From Chloroflexota bacterium (GTDB lineage: Bacteria > Chloroflexota > Anaerolineae > J102), in the NCBI GenBank assembly GCA_029782215.1, contig JAKOVD010000011.1:34065-98064 (forward strand): a DNA stretch of 64,000 nucleotides. Reading direction: 5' to 3'. Under the pieces are notes generated by a model. The model worked only from the letters and a program-made list of their open reading frames with translations. It made no database searches and was not told the DNA's origin. Positions within the stretch are counted from its first letter, which is position 1. Each line of letters opens with the position of its first letter. Positions 1 through 8,562 of the stretch are shown piece after piece. Made by a program: the position numbers and the translations under genes.

Positions 1-1572
1 GAGGACCCGATCGCCCGCAGCCTGGACGAGCTCTGGCAGCGACGCATCGTCGTGGAGAAAGGCGCCACAGCCTACGACTTCAGCCATGACCGTATCCGCG
101 ACGTAGCCTACGCCGAAATCAACCCGGCGCGCAGGCGTCTGTTCCATCGCCGGGTGGCAAACGCCCTGGTGGGCGTGCAATCGGCCGATGGTGGCGCCAG
201 CAGCGCAGTGATCGCCATGCACTTCCAGCGGGCCGGCGACCTGCAGCAGGCCGTGGTCTACTACCAGGCCGCAGCCGAGGCCGCACTCCGCCTCTTTGCC
301 TACCGGGACGCCATCGCCATGCTGGAGGACGGTCTGGCAGTGGCGCGCCAGTTGCCGGGAGGTCTTGCGGAGCGCGGTCTTGAGCTGGAGCTGCAGATGA
401 AGGTTGCTGCCGCCTGGGCTGCTATCACCAGCTTCCTGGGCACCGAAGCCGAGACCGCCTACCTCAGAGCGTTGGAACTTTGCGACCTGGTGGGCCACAC
501 ACGCCACCGTTTTGCGGTGCTTTGGGGTCTGCACGAGATCAAGCTTTACAGGGTGGAATACGAGGAGAGCCTGGCGCTGGGCCTGCAGTGCCTTGACATC
601 GCCACGGAGCTGGGTGATGTCGATCTGGTGCTGGAGGGGCAGCACGCCGTTTGGGGTCCCTACTTCTTCATGGGCGACTATACACACGCTTTCGCGCACA
701 TGCAGGCCGGCCTGGCCCTGTACGACAGGGCGCAGCACGAGCGCCTGAGCATCGACTTCGGCGTGCATGATTCCGCCTCCTGTGCGCTGTACGAGGGGGC
801 GCTGGCGCTCTGGAACATGGGGCTTCTCGACCAGGCGCGGGAGCGCGAAGCCCGGTCCATCTCCCTGGCGCACAAGCTGAGCCTCCCCGCCAATGTTGCC
901 GACGCTTTCAGCTATGCCGCCCTTTTCTACCAGCTCCTGGCCGACCCCTTGCAGGTCGAACGCTTCGCTGCGCCTGCTCTGCAGATCAGCGAGGAGAAAG
1001 GCTATCCCTTCACGAAGATCCTCAGCGCCGTGCCCCTGGGTTGGAGCCGTGCCAGGCAGGGCCGGATGAGCGAGGGCCTGGCCCTGGCGCTCGGGGGCCT
1101 CAACGATGCCCGCGCCCTGGACATGCGGCTGCACTACAGCCACCTGTCCGCGATGACGGCCGAAGTGCTGATCGCCGCCGGCAGACACGGAGAGGCCCTG
1201 GCCCTCCTGGAGGAGGCCATCGATCGTTTTGAAACGCAGCGGGACCTCATCTGCGCCGCCGATCTATGGCGGCTCAAGGCAGAAGCCCTGCTTGCTCTGG
1301 AAGCCGGTCGCCCGGCGGTGGAGGCGTGCTTGCGGACCTCGCTGGCCCAGGCGCAGGAGCTGGGCGCCAGGGTGTCGGCGCTGCGGGCGGTCACCCGGCT
1401 GGCGCAGCTCCAGGTTGAGCAAGGGCCGGCGGTAGGGGTCCGTGAGCAGTTGCAGGAGTTGTATTCGAAGTTCACCGAAGGTCACGACACGCCCGATCTA
1501 GCCGCCGCCAAAGCGGTTCTGGCCCGCCTGCCAGCATCCCTGTCCGCAAGGAGTCTCCATGCACTCACCTAA
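1..1572 (+). CDS. C-terminal part of an AAA-ATPase/TPR regulator (5' end outside window)
   Basis: The reading frame is open from base 1, so the true start lies upstream; about 523 residues are visible. It opens with a YDFSHDRIRDVAY segment, typical of the stretch between the ATPase and helical-repeat domains of large AAA/TPR signalling proteins (BTAD activators or the COG3899 group). The rest is Leu/Ala-rich helical repeats of TPR character. The same layout (FRHHLFQQYLY followed by TPR-like helices) occurs in the complete regulator at 36932-40579, which suggests a second member of that class. The stop overlaps the start of the downstream substrate-binding gene by 14 bases, so the two are probably cotranscribed. 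The output domain is not visible: it could be a BTAD regulator, a cyclase or a kinase. Confidence 0.75.
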   Translation, partial: EDPIARSLDELWQRRIVVEKGATAYDFSHDRIRDVAYAEINPARRRLFHRRVANALVGVQSADGGASSAVIAMHFQRAGDLQQAVVYYQAAAEAALRLFAYRDAIAMLEDGLAVARQLPGGLAERGLELELQMKVAAAWAAITSFLGTEAETAYLRALELCDLVGHTRHRFAVLWGLHEIKLYRVEYEESLALGLQCLDIATELGDVDLVLEGQHAVWGPYFFMGDYTHAFAHMQAGLALYDRAQHERLSIDFGVHDSASCALYEGALALWNMGLLDQAREREARSISLAHKLSLPANVADAFSYAALFYQLLADPLQVERFAAPALQISEEKGYPFTKILSAVPLGWSRARQGRMSEGLALALGGLNDARALDMRLHYSHLSAMTAEVLIAAGRHGEALALLEEAIDRFETQRDLICAADLWRLKAEALLALEAGRPAVEACLRTSLAQAQELGARVSALRAVTRLAQLQVEQGPAVGVREQLQELYSKFTEGHDTPDLAAAKAVLARLPASLSARSLHALT

Positions 1573-3199
1573 GCGCCCGCTCCTTCTCGCCCTCTTCGTT
1601 GTGGTGTTGAGCGCCTGCTCCGTGATCCCACCTCCCGCCACCACGGCTCCCAGCCCTGCGCCGACCGCCACGACCGCGGCCAGTCCCACCCAGGGCGCCG
1701 GCCAGACCACACCGGGCGGCACGGCGCGAGCGCTGGCCGAAACGGGTGTGATGGACGACCTGGACCCGAGCACCGCTTGTATGGGCGAGTTCAAGGTCTT
1801 TGTCAATGTCTATGACACCCTGACCAGGTACAACCTGCCCGGCAGCGCCGAACAGATCGGCCCGGGGCTGGCGACGTCCTGGACCCATTCCGACGACGGC
1901 CGCACCTGGACGTTCAAGCTGCGCCAGGGGGTCAAATTCCACGATGGCTCGGAGGTCAACGCCGCTGCGGTCAAATACTCGGTCGAGCGCACCAAGAAGG
2001 CGGGCGTCTGCTCGGCATATATGCTGGACCCCATTCAGGCCATCGACACCCCCGATCCCTACACGGTGGTCTTCCACCTGGACAGGCCTGTGTCGCTCGA
2101 CGCCATCATGGCAAGCCCCTACCAGTCCTGGATCATGAGTCCAACCGCGATAGGGGATCATCCACACGATTGGTTTGCGCAGGGCCACGACGCCGGCAGC
2201 GGTCCCTACCGCATCGCTCAGTTCGAGCCGGCGCAGCGCCTGGTGCTGCAGCGTTTCGACGACTACTGGGGCGGCTGGCAGCCAAACCAGATCGACACCG
2301 TCATCTTTGAAGTGGTCATGGACAATGCGGTCGCCGAACAGATGGTGGCGGCGGGACAGACGGACTTTGCCACCAGTGTCGCCCTGCAGCCAGAGCAGAT
2401 GACCAGCCTGGCGGCCAACGGGGACTACCTGCTGGATGCGAGCCCGAGCTACCTCAACTACTTCATCTTCCTGAACCACCGCCGGGCGCCGACCGATGAC
2501 GCACGCGTACGGCAAGCCCTTGCCTACAGCTTCCCCTATGACGAAGTTCAGGCGCAGTTCACGCTCGGCAAGAGCACCCGCGCCCACGGCGCCGTGCCTG
2601 CCAACGTCTGGGGGCACATGCCCGAGGTGTGGCCGTACAACTACGATCCGGGCAAGGCCAAATCCTTGCTCGAAGAGGCAGGCTACGGCGAGGGCATGGA
2701 GCTCACCATCGGCTACTGGCCGGGAGGGGACATGATCCCTCTCTTGTGGCAGGCGGCCCTGGCGAAAATCGGAGTCAAGCTCAACCTCGAGACAACGGAC
2801 TTCGATACCCTTTGGGAGAAGGGCAAGTCCGACCCTGAGCATGCCCCCCAGGCGACGGTAGCGGTGGGTTTCCCTGACGTGATCGATCCGTATTCCTATC
2901 TGCATCTGTACTTCCACAGCGAAGAGCAGCCGCAGTTCAACATGGGCTACTATCGAAATCCTGAGTTCGACGCCCTGATCGACGCAGCGCACCTCCAGGG
3001 CGTCACCGACCAGGCTGGCGCTACCGAGAAGTACATACGGGCCCAGGACATGCTGACGGAGGACGCCGCCGCCATCTTCGCACTCGACCTGGTGGCCTTC
3101 CACCTGATCCGCTCCGATCTCACCGGCTATGCCAACAATCCGGCCTACAGCGAAGCGGTGTTCTGGCATGACCTGCGCCGGACACCGGCGGCAGAGTAG
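1559..3199 (+). CDS. ABC transporter substrate-binding lipoprotein, family 5 (peptide/nickel/opine type)
   Basis: A 546-residue extracytoplasmic solute receptor. The N-terminus has a short basic stretch, a hydrophobic core and a lipobox (LSAC, Cys20), then a Pro/Thr/Ala linker to about residue 60, so it should be a membrane-anchored lipoprotein. The body carries SBP_bac_5 hallmarks: a YDTLTRYN strand, GLATSWTHSDDGRTWTFKLR followed by GVKFHDG, and a YDPGKAKSLLEEAGY motif near residue 360. An AAGGAG site at 1548-1553 supports the ATG at 1559. Two DppB/DppC-like permease genes follow with almost no spacing. The substrate cannot be decided; dipeptides, oligopeptides, nickel chelates and opines are all possible in this family. 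Confidence 0.93.
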   Translation: MHSPKRPLLLALFVVVLSACSVIPPPATTAPSPAPTATTAASPTQGAGQTTPGGTARALAETGVMDDLDPSTACMGEFKVFVNVYDTLTRYNLPGSAEQIGPGLATSWTHSDDGRTWTFKLRQGVKFHDGSEVNAAAVKYSVERTKKAGVCSAYMLDPIQAIDTPDPYTVVFHLDRPVSLDAIMASPYQSWIMSPTAIGDHPHDWFAQGHDAGSGPYRIAQFEPAQRLVLQRFDDYWGGWQPNQIDTVIFEVVMDNAVAEQMVAAGQTDFATSVALQPEQMTSLAANGDYLLDASPSYLNYFIFLNHRRAPTDDARVRQALAYSFPYDEVQAQFTLGKSTRAHGAVPANVWGHMPEVWPYNYDPGKAKSLLEEAGYGEGMELTIGYWPGGDMIPLLWQAALAKIGVKLNLETTDFDTLWEKGKSDPEHAPQATVAVGFPDVIDPYSYLHLYFHSEEQPQFNMGYYRNPEFDALIDAAHLQGVTDQAGATEKYIRAQDMLTEDAAAIFALDLVAFHLIRSDLTGYANNPAYSEAVFWHDLRRTPAAE

Positions 3200-3205
3200 G
3201 ATGCG

Positions 3206-4228
3206 ATGAGTGCTCGGTACCTTGTGCGCCGGCTCGCCACCTCTCTGCTCGTCCTGGCTGGCGTCATCGCGCTCACCTTCTTTGCGACGCGGATGCTGCC
3301 AACCGATCCGGCGCAGTTGTACGCGGGCCGGCGGGCGAGGCCGGAGCAGTTGGCTGCCATTCGCAGCCAGCTTGGCCTGGACCAGCCGCTGCCCGTGCAG
3401 TTTGCCCACTACGTGAACGATCTGGCTCGCGGGGACCTGGGCCAATCCTTCATCACCAAGCGCAGCGTGCGCTCTGACCTGGGGCTGTTCCTGCCCGCCA
3501 CGCTGGAGCTGGTGGTTTGCGGCTTCTTCCTGGCCCTCGTCGCCGGCATTCCCCTGGGCATTCTCGCTGGCGCCCGTGAACGCAGCCGGTTCGACCGCGG
3601 AGCCGGGGCTGCCGCCGTGATTGGGGCGGCGGCCCCGGTGTTCGCCCTGGCCCTGCTGGCGCAGCAGGTGTTCTTCAGCACGCTGCACTGGCTGCCTCTC
3701 AACGGCAGGATGGACGCCGCCATTGTCATCGCCCATCCCGTCACGCCCATCACCGGTTTCTTGCTCGTGGATGCAGCCGTGTCTGGCAATTGGGTTGCCT
3801 GGCGCGACGCCGCAGCGCATCTCGTCCTGCCGGTCTTCGTCATCGCCATTTATCCCCTGGCCGTCATCTTACGCATGACACGCAACAGCGTGGTCGAGGC
3901 GCTGCACGAGCCGCACATCGTCGTGGCACGGGCCAAGGGCATGCCCGAGCGAATCGTCCTGTCTCGCCACGCTCTACGCAACGCTCTCCTACCCGTGCTC
4001 ACGATCGCCGGGCTGACCTTCGCCTACGCCATCACCGGCACGGTTTTCGTCGAGGTGCTCTTCCGCTGGCCGGGCATGGGCAAATACGTCGCCGACGCCA
4101 TCCTTGCCAGAGACCTGCCCCCCATCCTGGCGGTGACGCTGGTCAGCACCGCCATCTTCGTCGGGGTGACGTTCTTCCTGGACATCGCTCGCGCCCTGCT
4201 CGATCCCCGGACGAGGACCGCAAGGTAA
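3206..4228 (+). CDS. ABC transporter permease, DppB/OppB type
   Basis: A 340-residue inner-membrane permease of a peptide-type importer. The N-terminus RYLVRRLATSLLVLAGV matches the DppB/OppB family start, with the first membrane span at about residues 9-29. A cytoplasmic EAA-type loop (ARAKGMPERIVLSRHALRNA) lies near residues 245-265, where the ATPase would dock, and VLFRWPGMGKY is the conserved C-terminal family motif. The gene begins 6 bases after the substrate-binding gene stops and its TAA shares a base with the ATG of the next permease, so the three form one operon. Confidence 0.92.
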   Translation: MSARYLVRRLATSLLVLAGVIALTFFATRMLPTDPAQLYAGRRARPEQLAAIRSQLGLDQPLPVQFAHYVNDLARGDLGQSFITKRSVRSDLGLFLPATLELVVCGFFLALVAGIPLGILAGARERSRFDRGAGAAAVIGAAAPVFALALLAQQVFFSTLHWLPLNGRMDAAIVIAHPVTPITGFLLVDAAVSGNWVAWRDAAAHLVLPVFVIAIYPLAVILRMTRNSVVEALHEPHIVVARAKGMPERIVLSRHALRNALLPVLTIAGLTFAYAITGTVFVEVLFRWPGMGKYVADAILARDLPPILAVTLVSTAIFVGVTFFLDIARALLDPRTRTAR

Positions 4229-5181
4229 TGGGCGTGCTGCAACGCTTCGGAGATGCGGTCAGGGAGACCGCGCTGGAAGGCGACCTTGGATCGCCCCGGC
4301 CTACGCTGGCTTCGGGTCGCATGGGGTTGATCAGCGGACGATCAGGCAGGGCGCGCTTACCGGCAGTCGCAGCCAGGCCAGGCGTGTGGGTGAGTGCGCT
4401 CTTTCTTCTGTTGCTGGTCCTGGCGGCAGTGCTCGCCCCCTGGATCACCCCCTACGGCGCCGAGGGCGCCGGCATGCCCAATATGGCCCACCGGCTGCAA
4501 GCGCCCTCCTGGGCCCATCCCTTCGGCGCCGACGAGATGGGACGCGACCTGCTGGCACGCGTGCTTTACGGCGCCCGCACCTCGCTGGCTCTTGCCGCGC
4601 TGGTAGTGGGCAGCAGCGTGTTGATTGGCATCGTCGTCGGTCTGGCCGCGGGCGCTGCTGGCGGCTGGCTGGACGAGGCCGCGATGCGCCTGACCGATGT
4701 GTTCCTGGCCTTTCCGCCCCTTCTGCTCGCCATCCTGGTGGCAGCCGTGCTGCAGGGCGGGTTCACCAGCGCGGTGCTGGCGTTGGTCCTGGTCTGGTGG
4801 CCGGTGTACGCCATCCTGGTGCGCGGACAGGTGGCGGCGCTGCGCCACCGCCCCTTTGTCGAGGCGGCGCGCGCGATCGGCGCCACGTCGTGGGGCATCG
4901 CCTGGCGCCACCTGCTCCCCAACGCCGTCGGCCCCCTGCTCGTGCAGGCAACCATAGACATCGGGGCCGTCATCCTCGTGGCATCGGGGCTCAGCTTCAT
5001 CGGCCTGGGACCGCATCCTCCCGCCGCCGATTGGGGCGCCATGGTCAACAACGGGCGCCCGTATGTGTTGGGAGGCGCCTGGTGGCTGGCGGGCATACCA
5101 GCCCTCGCCATCCTGCTGACGGCGCTGGCCTGTGCCGTGCTGGGGGACAGCCTGCGCGAGTCAGCCTCACCGAATCGATAG
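4228..5181 (+). CDS. ABC transporter permease, DppC/OppC type
   Basis: Second permease of the peptide-type importer, 317 residues from the ATG at 4228, which overlaps the preceding TAA by one base. The frame is open further upstream, but that part lies inside the DppB gene. Family signs are HPFGADEMGRDLLARVLYGART at about residues 95-115, an EAA loop (EAARAIGATSWGIAWRHLLP) at about 211-230, and LSFIGLGPHPPAADWGAM near the C-terminus. No ATP-binding subunit follows: a new promoter appears at 5305. The ATPase must be encoded upstream of the window or elsewhere. Confidence 0.9.
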   Translation: MGVLQRFGDAVRETALEGDLGSPRPTLASGRMGLISGRSGRARLPAVAARPGVWVSALFLLLLVLAAVLAPWITPYGAEGAGMPNMAHRLQAPSWAHPFGADEMGRDLLARVLYGARTSLALAALVVGSSVLIGIVVGLAAGAAGGWLDEAAMRLTDVFLAFPPLLLAILVAAVLQGGFTSAVLALVLVWWPVYAILVRGQVAALRHRPFVEAARAIGATSWGIAWRHLLPNAVGPLLVQATIDIGAVILVASGLSFIGLGPHPPAADWGAMVNNGRPYVLGGAWWLAGIPALAILLTALACAVLGDSLRESASPNR

Positions 5182-5304
5182 AGAGTGTCCGCAGAAAACG
5201 GCCTGGCCTCGTGATCCGTGGCAACGGCATGCAGGCCTTGGCCTGGGTTTCGGATACGTGCCCGGTGGATTTGACCGGCCCAGTGGGCAGTCGCTGGCGC
5301 CGAT

Positions 5305-5333
5305 TTGACATGGGGCCGCCTCCCAATGATAAT
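5305..5333 (+). promoter_or_regulatory. Consensus sigma-70-type promoter
   Basis: TTGACA at 5305-5310, a 17-base spacer, and GATAAT at 5328-5333. This is one of the best promoter matches in the window. It would start transcription at about 5340, inside the palindrome described next, and serve the methyltransferase-like gene at 5384. Confidence 0.75.
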
Positions 5334-5372
5334 GTGACTGGCCGGTCATATGACCGGCCAGTCACATTATCA
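5327..5372. promoter_or_regulatory. 46-bp perfect palindrome, probable tandem TetR-type operator
   Basis: Every base from 5327 to 5349 pairs with 5350-5372, a gapless palindrome. Inside it are two near-palindromic 14-mers, TGACTGGCCGGTCA (5335-5348) and TGACCGGCCAGTCA (5351-5364), separated by TA. It starts at the -10 hexamer and ends at the AGGAAG ribosome-binding site, so a bound repressor would block polymerase and the RNA could also fold over the translation start. Paired 14-mers of this kind fit two dimers of a TetR-family repressor; that assignment is inference. No regulator gene lies next to it. Confidence 0.7.
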
Positions 5373-5383
5373 GGAAGTAGAGT

Positions 5384-6061
5384 ATGAAGCACTTGATCGC
5401 GAGAGCGTACTTGGGCCTGATTTTCTTGATAGGATGTCTAGCCCTGGTCCTCTTTGTGTCGGCTGGCTCTCTGGCATTCTGGCAAGCCTGGATCTATCTG
5501 TCCGTCTGGACGGTGTGTGTTGTTTTCGTCACCACGTATTTGGTCAAACATGATCAACTGCTGTTGGCCAGTCGAGTCCAGGCGGGGCCAACCGCTGAGA
5601 CCCAAAAGAGCCAACAGGTCATTCAGAGCCTGGCCAGCTTGTTCTTCGTTGCACTTTACGTCGTTGCCGGTTTGGATTTTCGTTTTCAATGGTCGACTGT
5701 GCCGCCTGTCGTAAGTTTGATATCCGACGCGTTCGTGGTAGTTGGCTTCTTCATTGTGTTCCTGGTCTTCAAGGCAAACAGCTATACCAGCGCCGTCATT
5801 GAAGTGTCGAGCGAGCAAGAAGTGGTTACCACAGGGCCCTACAGCGTAGTTCGCCACCCCATGTACGCGGGGGCCATGCTGTTGCTTCTCTTTACACCGA
5901 CGGCTTTGGGATCCTGGGTGGCAATCCCCTTTGTCTTGCCCATGCTCATGGTGATCGTGGCCCGGCTGCGAGAGGAGGAAAGACTTCTACGGGCAAATCT
6001 AGGCGGCTATGAGGCGTATTGCCAGAAGGTGCACTACCGCCTGGCGCCATTCATTTGGTAG
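5384..6061 (+). CDS. Isoprenylcysteine carboxyl methyltransferase (ICMT/PEMT)-like membrane protein
   Basis: A 225-residue integral membrane protein with about five hydrophobic spans. The C-terminal half has GPYSVVRHPMYAGAMLLL (about residues 151-168), the conserved methyltransferase signature of the ICMT/phospholipid methyltransferase group, then an acidic stretch REEERLLRANLGGYEAYCQKV, also typical. In bacteria such proteins are of mostly unknown substrate, probably SAM-dependent methylation of a lipid or small hydrophobic molecule. Start ATG 5384 has AGGAAG at 5372-5377. Its GC content is visibly lower than its neighbours and it carries its own promoter and palindromic operator, which suggests separate acquisition and control. 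Confidence 0.85.
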   Translation: MKHLIARAYLGLIFLIGCLALVLFVSAGSLAFWQAWIYLSVWTVCVVFVTTYLVKHDQLLLASRVQAGPTAETQKSQQVIQSLASLFFVALYVVAGLDFRFQWSTVPPVVSLISDAFVVVGFFIVFLVFKANSYTSAVIEVSSEQEVVTTGPYSVVRHPMYAGAMLLLLFTPTALGSWVAIPFVLPMLMVIVARLREEERLLRANLGGYEAYCQKVHYRLAPFIW

Positions 6062-6372
6062 ACGCGTTGACCAGCGGACGAGAGGTCGCAGCCAGCGCCG
6101 CCTCCGGCCCAAATGCCGGTCGTGAGCGCAGCGGCGCGGCTGCTGGTCGCCCACGTCCCGCCGGACTACGTTCCGGCGCCCGAAACAACTGCGGTCTTTC
6201 TCCCCATCGTCCACCACTGATGCATCCGTAGCTGAGAGCCACACCCCCAGGCGCCGTTCCCCTTTTGCGGGACACTGCCGAACCGGCGCTACCAAGATGG
6301 GCTGGCCGGCGGCTGATGGTGCGAGGCAAGGGAGCCCCTCATATCAGCCGCCGGTCAGCGCTGAATGCAGGG
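6062..6372. other. Intergenic region between convergent genes
   Basis: Bases 6062-6300 show no convincing gene. Short open frames exist on both strands but lack ribosome-binding sites and family motifs. The only clear structure is the hairpin at 6301-6359. Confidence 0.6.
6301..6359. terminator. Long hairpin, probable bidirectional terminator
   Basis: Arms 6301-6317 and 6343-6359 pair over 17 bases with one mismatch around a 25-base loop. It sits between the convergent ends at 6061 (+) and 6373 (-). There is no U-tract, so it may act as an mRNA end stabiliser rather than a classic intrinsic terminator. Confidence 0.55.
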
Positions 6373-8238
6373 TTACTGCCACACGGTGCGGAGGGGCGCC
6401 TCAGCCGATTCCACCACCTTGAGGTCGGGCATGTTGCCCGTGGTCACGGCGCGCTTGGCCATCCAGACCTTGCCCGGCTGGAGGTCGCCCACCAGCGCCA
6501 CCTGCTGCTTGGGGTCTGAGCTGGGGCACAGGTAGTTGGCGCGATCGCCGCCCACGGCGTAGGTGGCGCCGGTGGCAAAGCCGCATACCGTCCCGTCGGC
6601 AAGCTCGACCAGCCAGGCGTGAGCGGCGGCGTCCTGGGGCGTCTCGGGCGTGGGCAAGGGCTGGGTCAGCTTGAGGACGAAACCGGTCTCCTCCGTCGTG
6701 GGATCGGCGCCGCAGATCACGCTGTCACCTTCGGCGAAGCAAGGATCGTAGATCTGGTTGCCCACCGTACACCGGTAAGCGTTGGGGCGCCACACGGCCA
6801 ACGAGCTGGTCCAGCAGCTCCCCTCCTGGGGCTCGCCGGTGGGTATCGCCGGCGTGTAGGTGATCACCTGTGTCGCTGTGATGGGCGCCGAAGCATCGGC
6901 GCTGGCGGGCGCCGAAGCATCGGCGCTGGCGGGCGTCGCGGCAGCCGTGCTGGCATCGCAGGTGCCGTTGTAGTAGGCATCGGCGTCGCACTGGCCGTCA
7001 CCCGGCAACGTGCAGGTGCCCTGTTCGTTGGCCTTCCCGCTGTTCGCCGTGATGGCATAGGTACCGCCCGTGATGGCGCAGTAGCGACCGGCGTCCGTCA
7101 CGTAGCCTGTCACCTTGACCCCGCCCACACGGCACTCGCCGCGCAACAGCGCCCACTCTTCGCACTGCTGGTTGTCTTCAAAGGTGCAGACGCCGTACTC
7201 CCCGCCGTCGCCGCGCTTCTCGATTGTCAGCGTGCCGCCCTGCTTCGTGCAGTTCTCGGACGCGGGATTGGCCATGCCCGTGCCGGTCGCCGGGGCCGGT
7301 GCACTCTGAGCACAGTTGAGCGTCACCGTGTAAAGCTGCTGGCTGGGTGTAACCTGGCAGGCCGAGATCGGCTGGTCCTGCGGGCAGTTGGCCGAGGCAT
7401 CGGGCTGCCACTGGGCAGAGGCCAGGCACATCTGGGTGTCCTTGCGGTATCCGGACGCGGTGCCCGTAGGTCCGCCCGCCGCCAGGTTCATGTCCTCCTG
7501 CCAGCCCTGGGCCTCCAGCATGCTCCCCAGTTCCTTCACCACGGCATCGGGACTGGAGAACTGCTCGCCCGCGCCCGTGGCGGTCGCCTGGCAGCCCGTG
7601 CCGGTGTCGCCGCCGGCATAATCGGTGATGGGCGCTTCGCTCTCGGTCACCTTGACCTTGAGGGTCTTCGCCATGTCATCCGCCATCGCAGCGCAGCTCT
7701 TCGCGTCCAAGGGCGTCAGCGCCGCTTCACCGGCGGCAGGCGTGGGCTGCACCGCCGTGCTGGCATCACACGTGCCGTTGTAGTAGGCATCGGCGTCGCA
7801 CTGGCCGCCATCCGGCAGCGTGCAGGTGCCTGTTTCGTTGCTGGCGCCGCTGTTGCCGGTTACCGCATAGGTTCCACCCGTGATGGCGCAGTAGCGACCG
7901 GCGTCCGTCACGTAGCCTGTCACCTTGACCCCGCCCACGGGGCACGCGCCGCGCATCAGCGCCCACTCTTCGCACTGCTGGTTGTCCTCGAAGGTGCAGA
8001 CGCCGTACTCGCCGCCGTCGCCGCGCTTCTCGATCGTCAGCGTGCCGCCCTGCTTCGTGCAGTTCACCGAGGCCGGGTTGGCGATGGAGGCGGCAGTCGG
8101 CTCAGCCACAGGCGTCGGCTCCGCAGTGGGCGGAGGTTGGGTGGGAGGCGCCTGGGTGGGGGTGGCAGGCGGCGTACACGCCACCAGGCCGGCGGCCAGC
8201 AAGGCCAGCAGGGATAAGGTCAAAATGAAGTGTTTCAC
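6373..8238 (-). CDS. DUF333-repeat lipoprotein with an undescribed Cys-containing domain
   Basis: A 621-residue exported lipoprotein. The GTG start at 8238 is set by GGAG at 8247-8250; the frame is open further upstream without support. A lipobox LVAC (Cys21) is followed by a Pro/Thr linker. Domain order: DUF333 (about 52-101, NPASVNCTKQGGTLTIE), a Cys-rich DUF333-like half (about 109-159, GRYCAITGGTY), an unassigned domain (about 172-311, ending QQLYTVTLNCAQ), a second DUF333 plus half (about 323-428), and a C-terminal Cys-containing domain (about 460-621). Conserved Cys pairs suggest disulfides outside the membrane. DUF333 is annotated as putative hemolysin in enterobacterial proteins, but its function is unknown. 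The same domain set recurs inside the peptidase fusion at 15927-20315. Confidence 0.85.
   Translation of the reverse strand: MKHFILTLSLLALLAAGLVACTPPATPTQAPPTQPPPTAEPTPVAEPTAASIANPASVNCTKQGGTLTIEKRGDGGEYGVCTFEDNQQCEEWALMRGACPVGGVKVTGYVTDAGRYCAITGGTYAVTGNSGASNETGTCTLPDGGQCDADAYYNGTCDASTAVQPTPAAGEAALTPLDAKSCAAMADDMAKTLKVKVTESEAPITDYAGGDTGTGCQATATGAGEQFSSPDAVVKELGSMLEAQGWQEDMNLAAGGPTGTASGYRKDTQMCLASAQWQPDASANCPQDQPISACQVTPSQQLYTVTLNCAQSAPAPATGTGMANPASENCTKQGGTLTIEKRGDGGEYGVCTFEDNQQCEEWALLRGECRVGGVKVTGYVTDAGRYCAITGGTYAITANSGKANEQGTCTLPGDGQCDADAYYNGTCDASTAAATPASADASAPASADASAPITATQVITYTPAIPTGEPQEGSCWTSSLAVWRPNAYRCTVGNQIYDPCFAEGDSVICGADPTTEETGFVLKLTQPLPTPETPQDAAAHAWLVELADGTVCGFATGATYAVGGDRANYLCPSSDPKQQVALVGDLQPGKVWMAKRAVTTGNMPDLKVVESAEAPLRTVWQ
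6959..7275 (-). repeat. Intragenic duplication, copy B of the DUF333 module
   Basis: About 317 bases that repeat at 7769-8085 with an offset of 810 bp. By eye most bases match, including an uninterrupted identical run of about 60 bases from 7068. The copies encode the DUF333 and GRYCAITGG halves. Confidence 0.85.
7769..8085 (-). repeat. Intragenic duplication, copy A of the DUF333 module
   Basis: N-terminal copy of the duplication described for 6959-7275. Differences are mostly silent or conservative, so the duplication is recent or is kept similar by gene conversion. Confidence 0.85.
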
Positions 8239-8273
8239 GATGCGTTCTCCGTTGGTTTGGGGCGGCAGGGCCA

Positions 8274-8303
8274 CAATGATTGGTGTTCGTGTTACGATCA
8301 TTG
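8274..8303. promoter_or_regulatory. Inverted repeat upstream of the DUF333 lipoprotein
   Basis: CAATGAT (8274-8280) and ATCATTG (8297-8303) are perfect 7-base arms separated by 16 bases, 36-65 bp upstream of the GTG start. The position suits an operator; no regulator is identified and no good -35/-10 pair was found. Confidence 0.35.
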
Positions 8304-8470
8304 AGACGAGAAAGCGGAGATGATGCCATCTACCGCCCGGCCGTATCTGCTTACGCCAAATGGCTACTATGTGGCGTGGGCATGGGGACGGCTGGACGGC
8401 CTGTTGCCGAGAAGACGATTTCCGGTGCAGGCATGTTCCGGTCTCACGCAGGAAGCGACGCGGACAGACG

Positions 8471-8530
8471 AAGGAGTGCCACCGGGTTCCGTGGCGGCAC
8501 GGCCCCCAATCCGCCCGATTGGCACTCCTT
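8471..8530. other. Inverted repeat with 38-base loop
   Basis: AAGGAGTGCCA (8471-8481) and TGGCACTCCTT (8520-8530) are perfect 11-base arms. It could form a second termination structure after the 8597-13837 gene. The loop is GC-rich and has no gene. Confidence 0.4.
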
Positions 8531-8562
8531 GTCCGGCTAAGGCCTGCAAATGGAGGGACTTG

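Noticed and set aside
1565..3820. 751-codon open frame on the minus strand
   Set aside because: It lies opposite two clear ABC-transporter genes, has no family motif and a biased shadow composition typical of GC-rich DNA.
3790..4227. Upstream extension of the DppC-type permease
   Set aside because: It overlaps the DppB gene in another frame and has no membrane-permease sequence before 4228.
6051..6329. 92-codon minus-strand frame in the intergenic region
   Set aside because: Arg/Pro/Ala-rich with no ribosome-binding site or motif.
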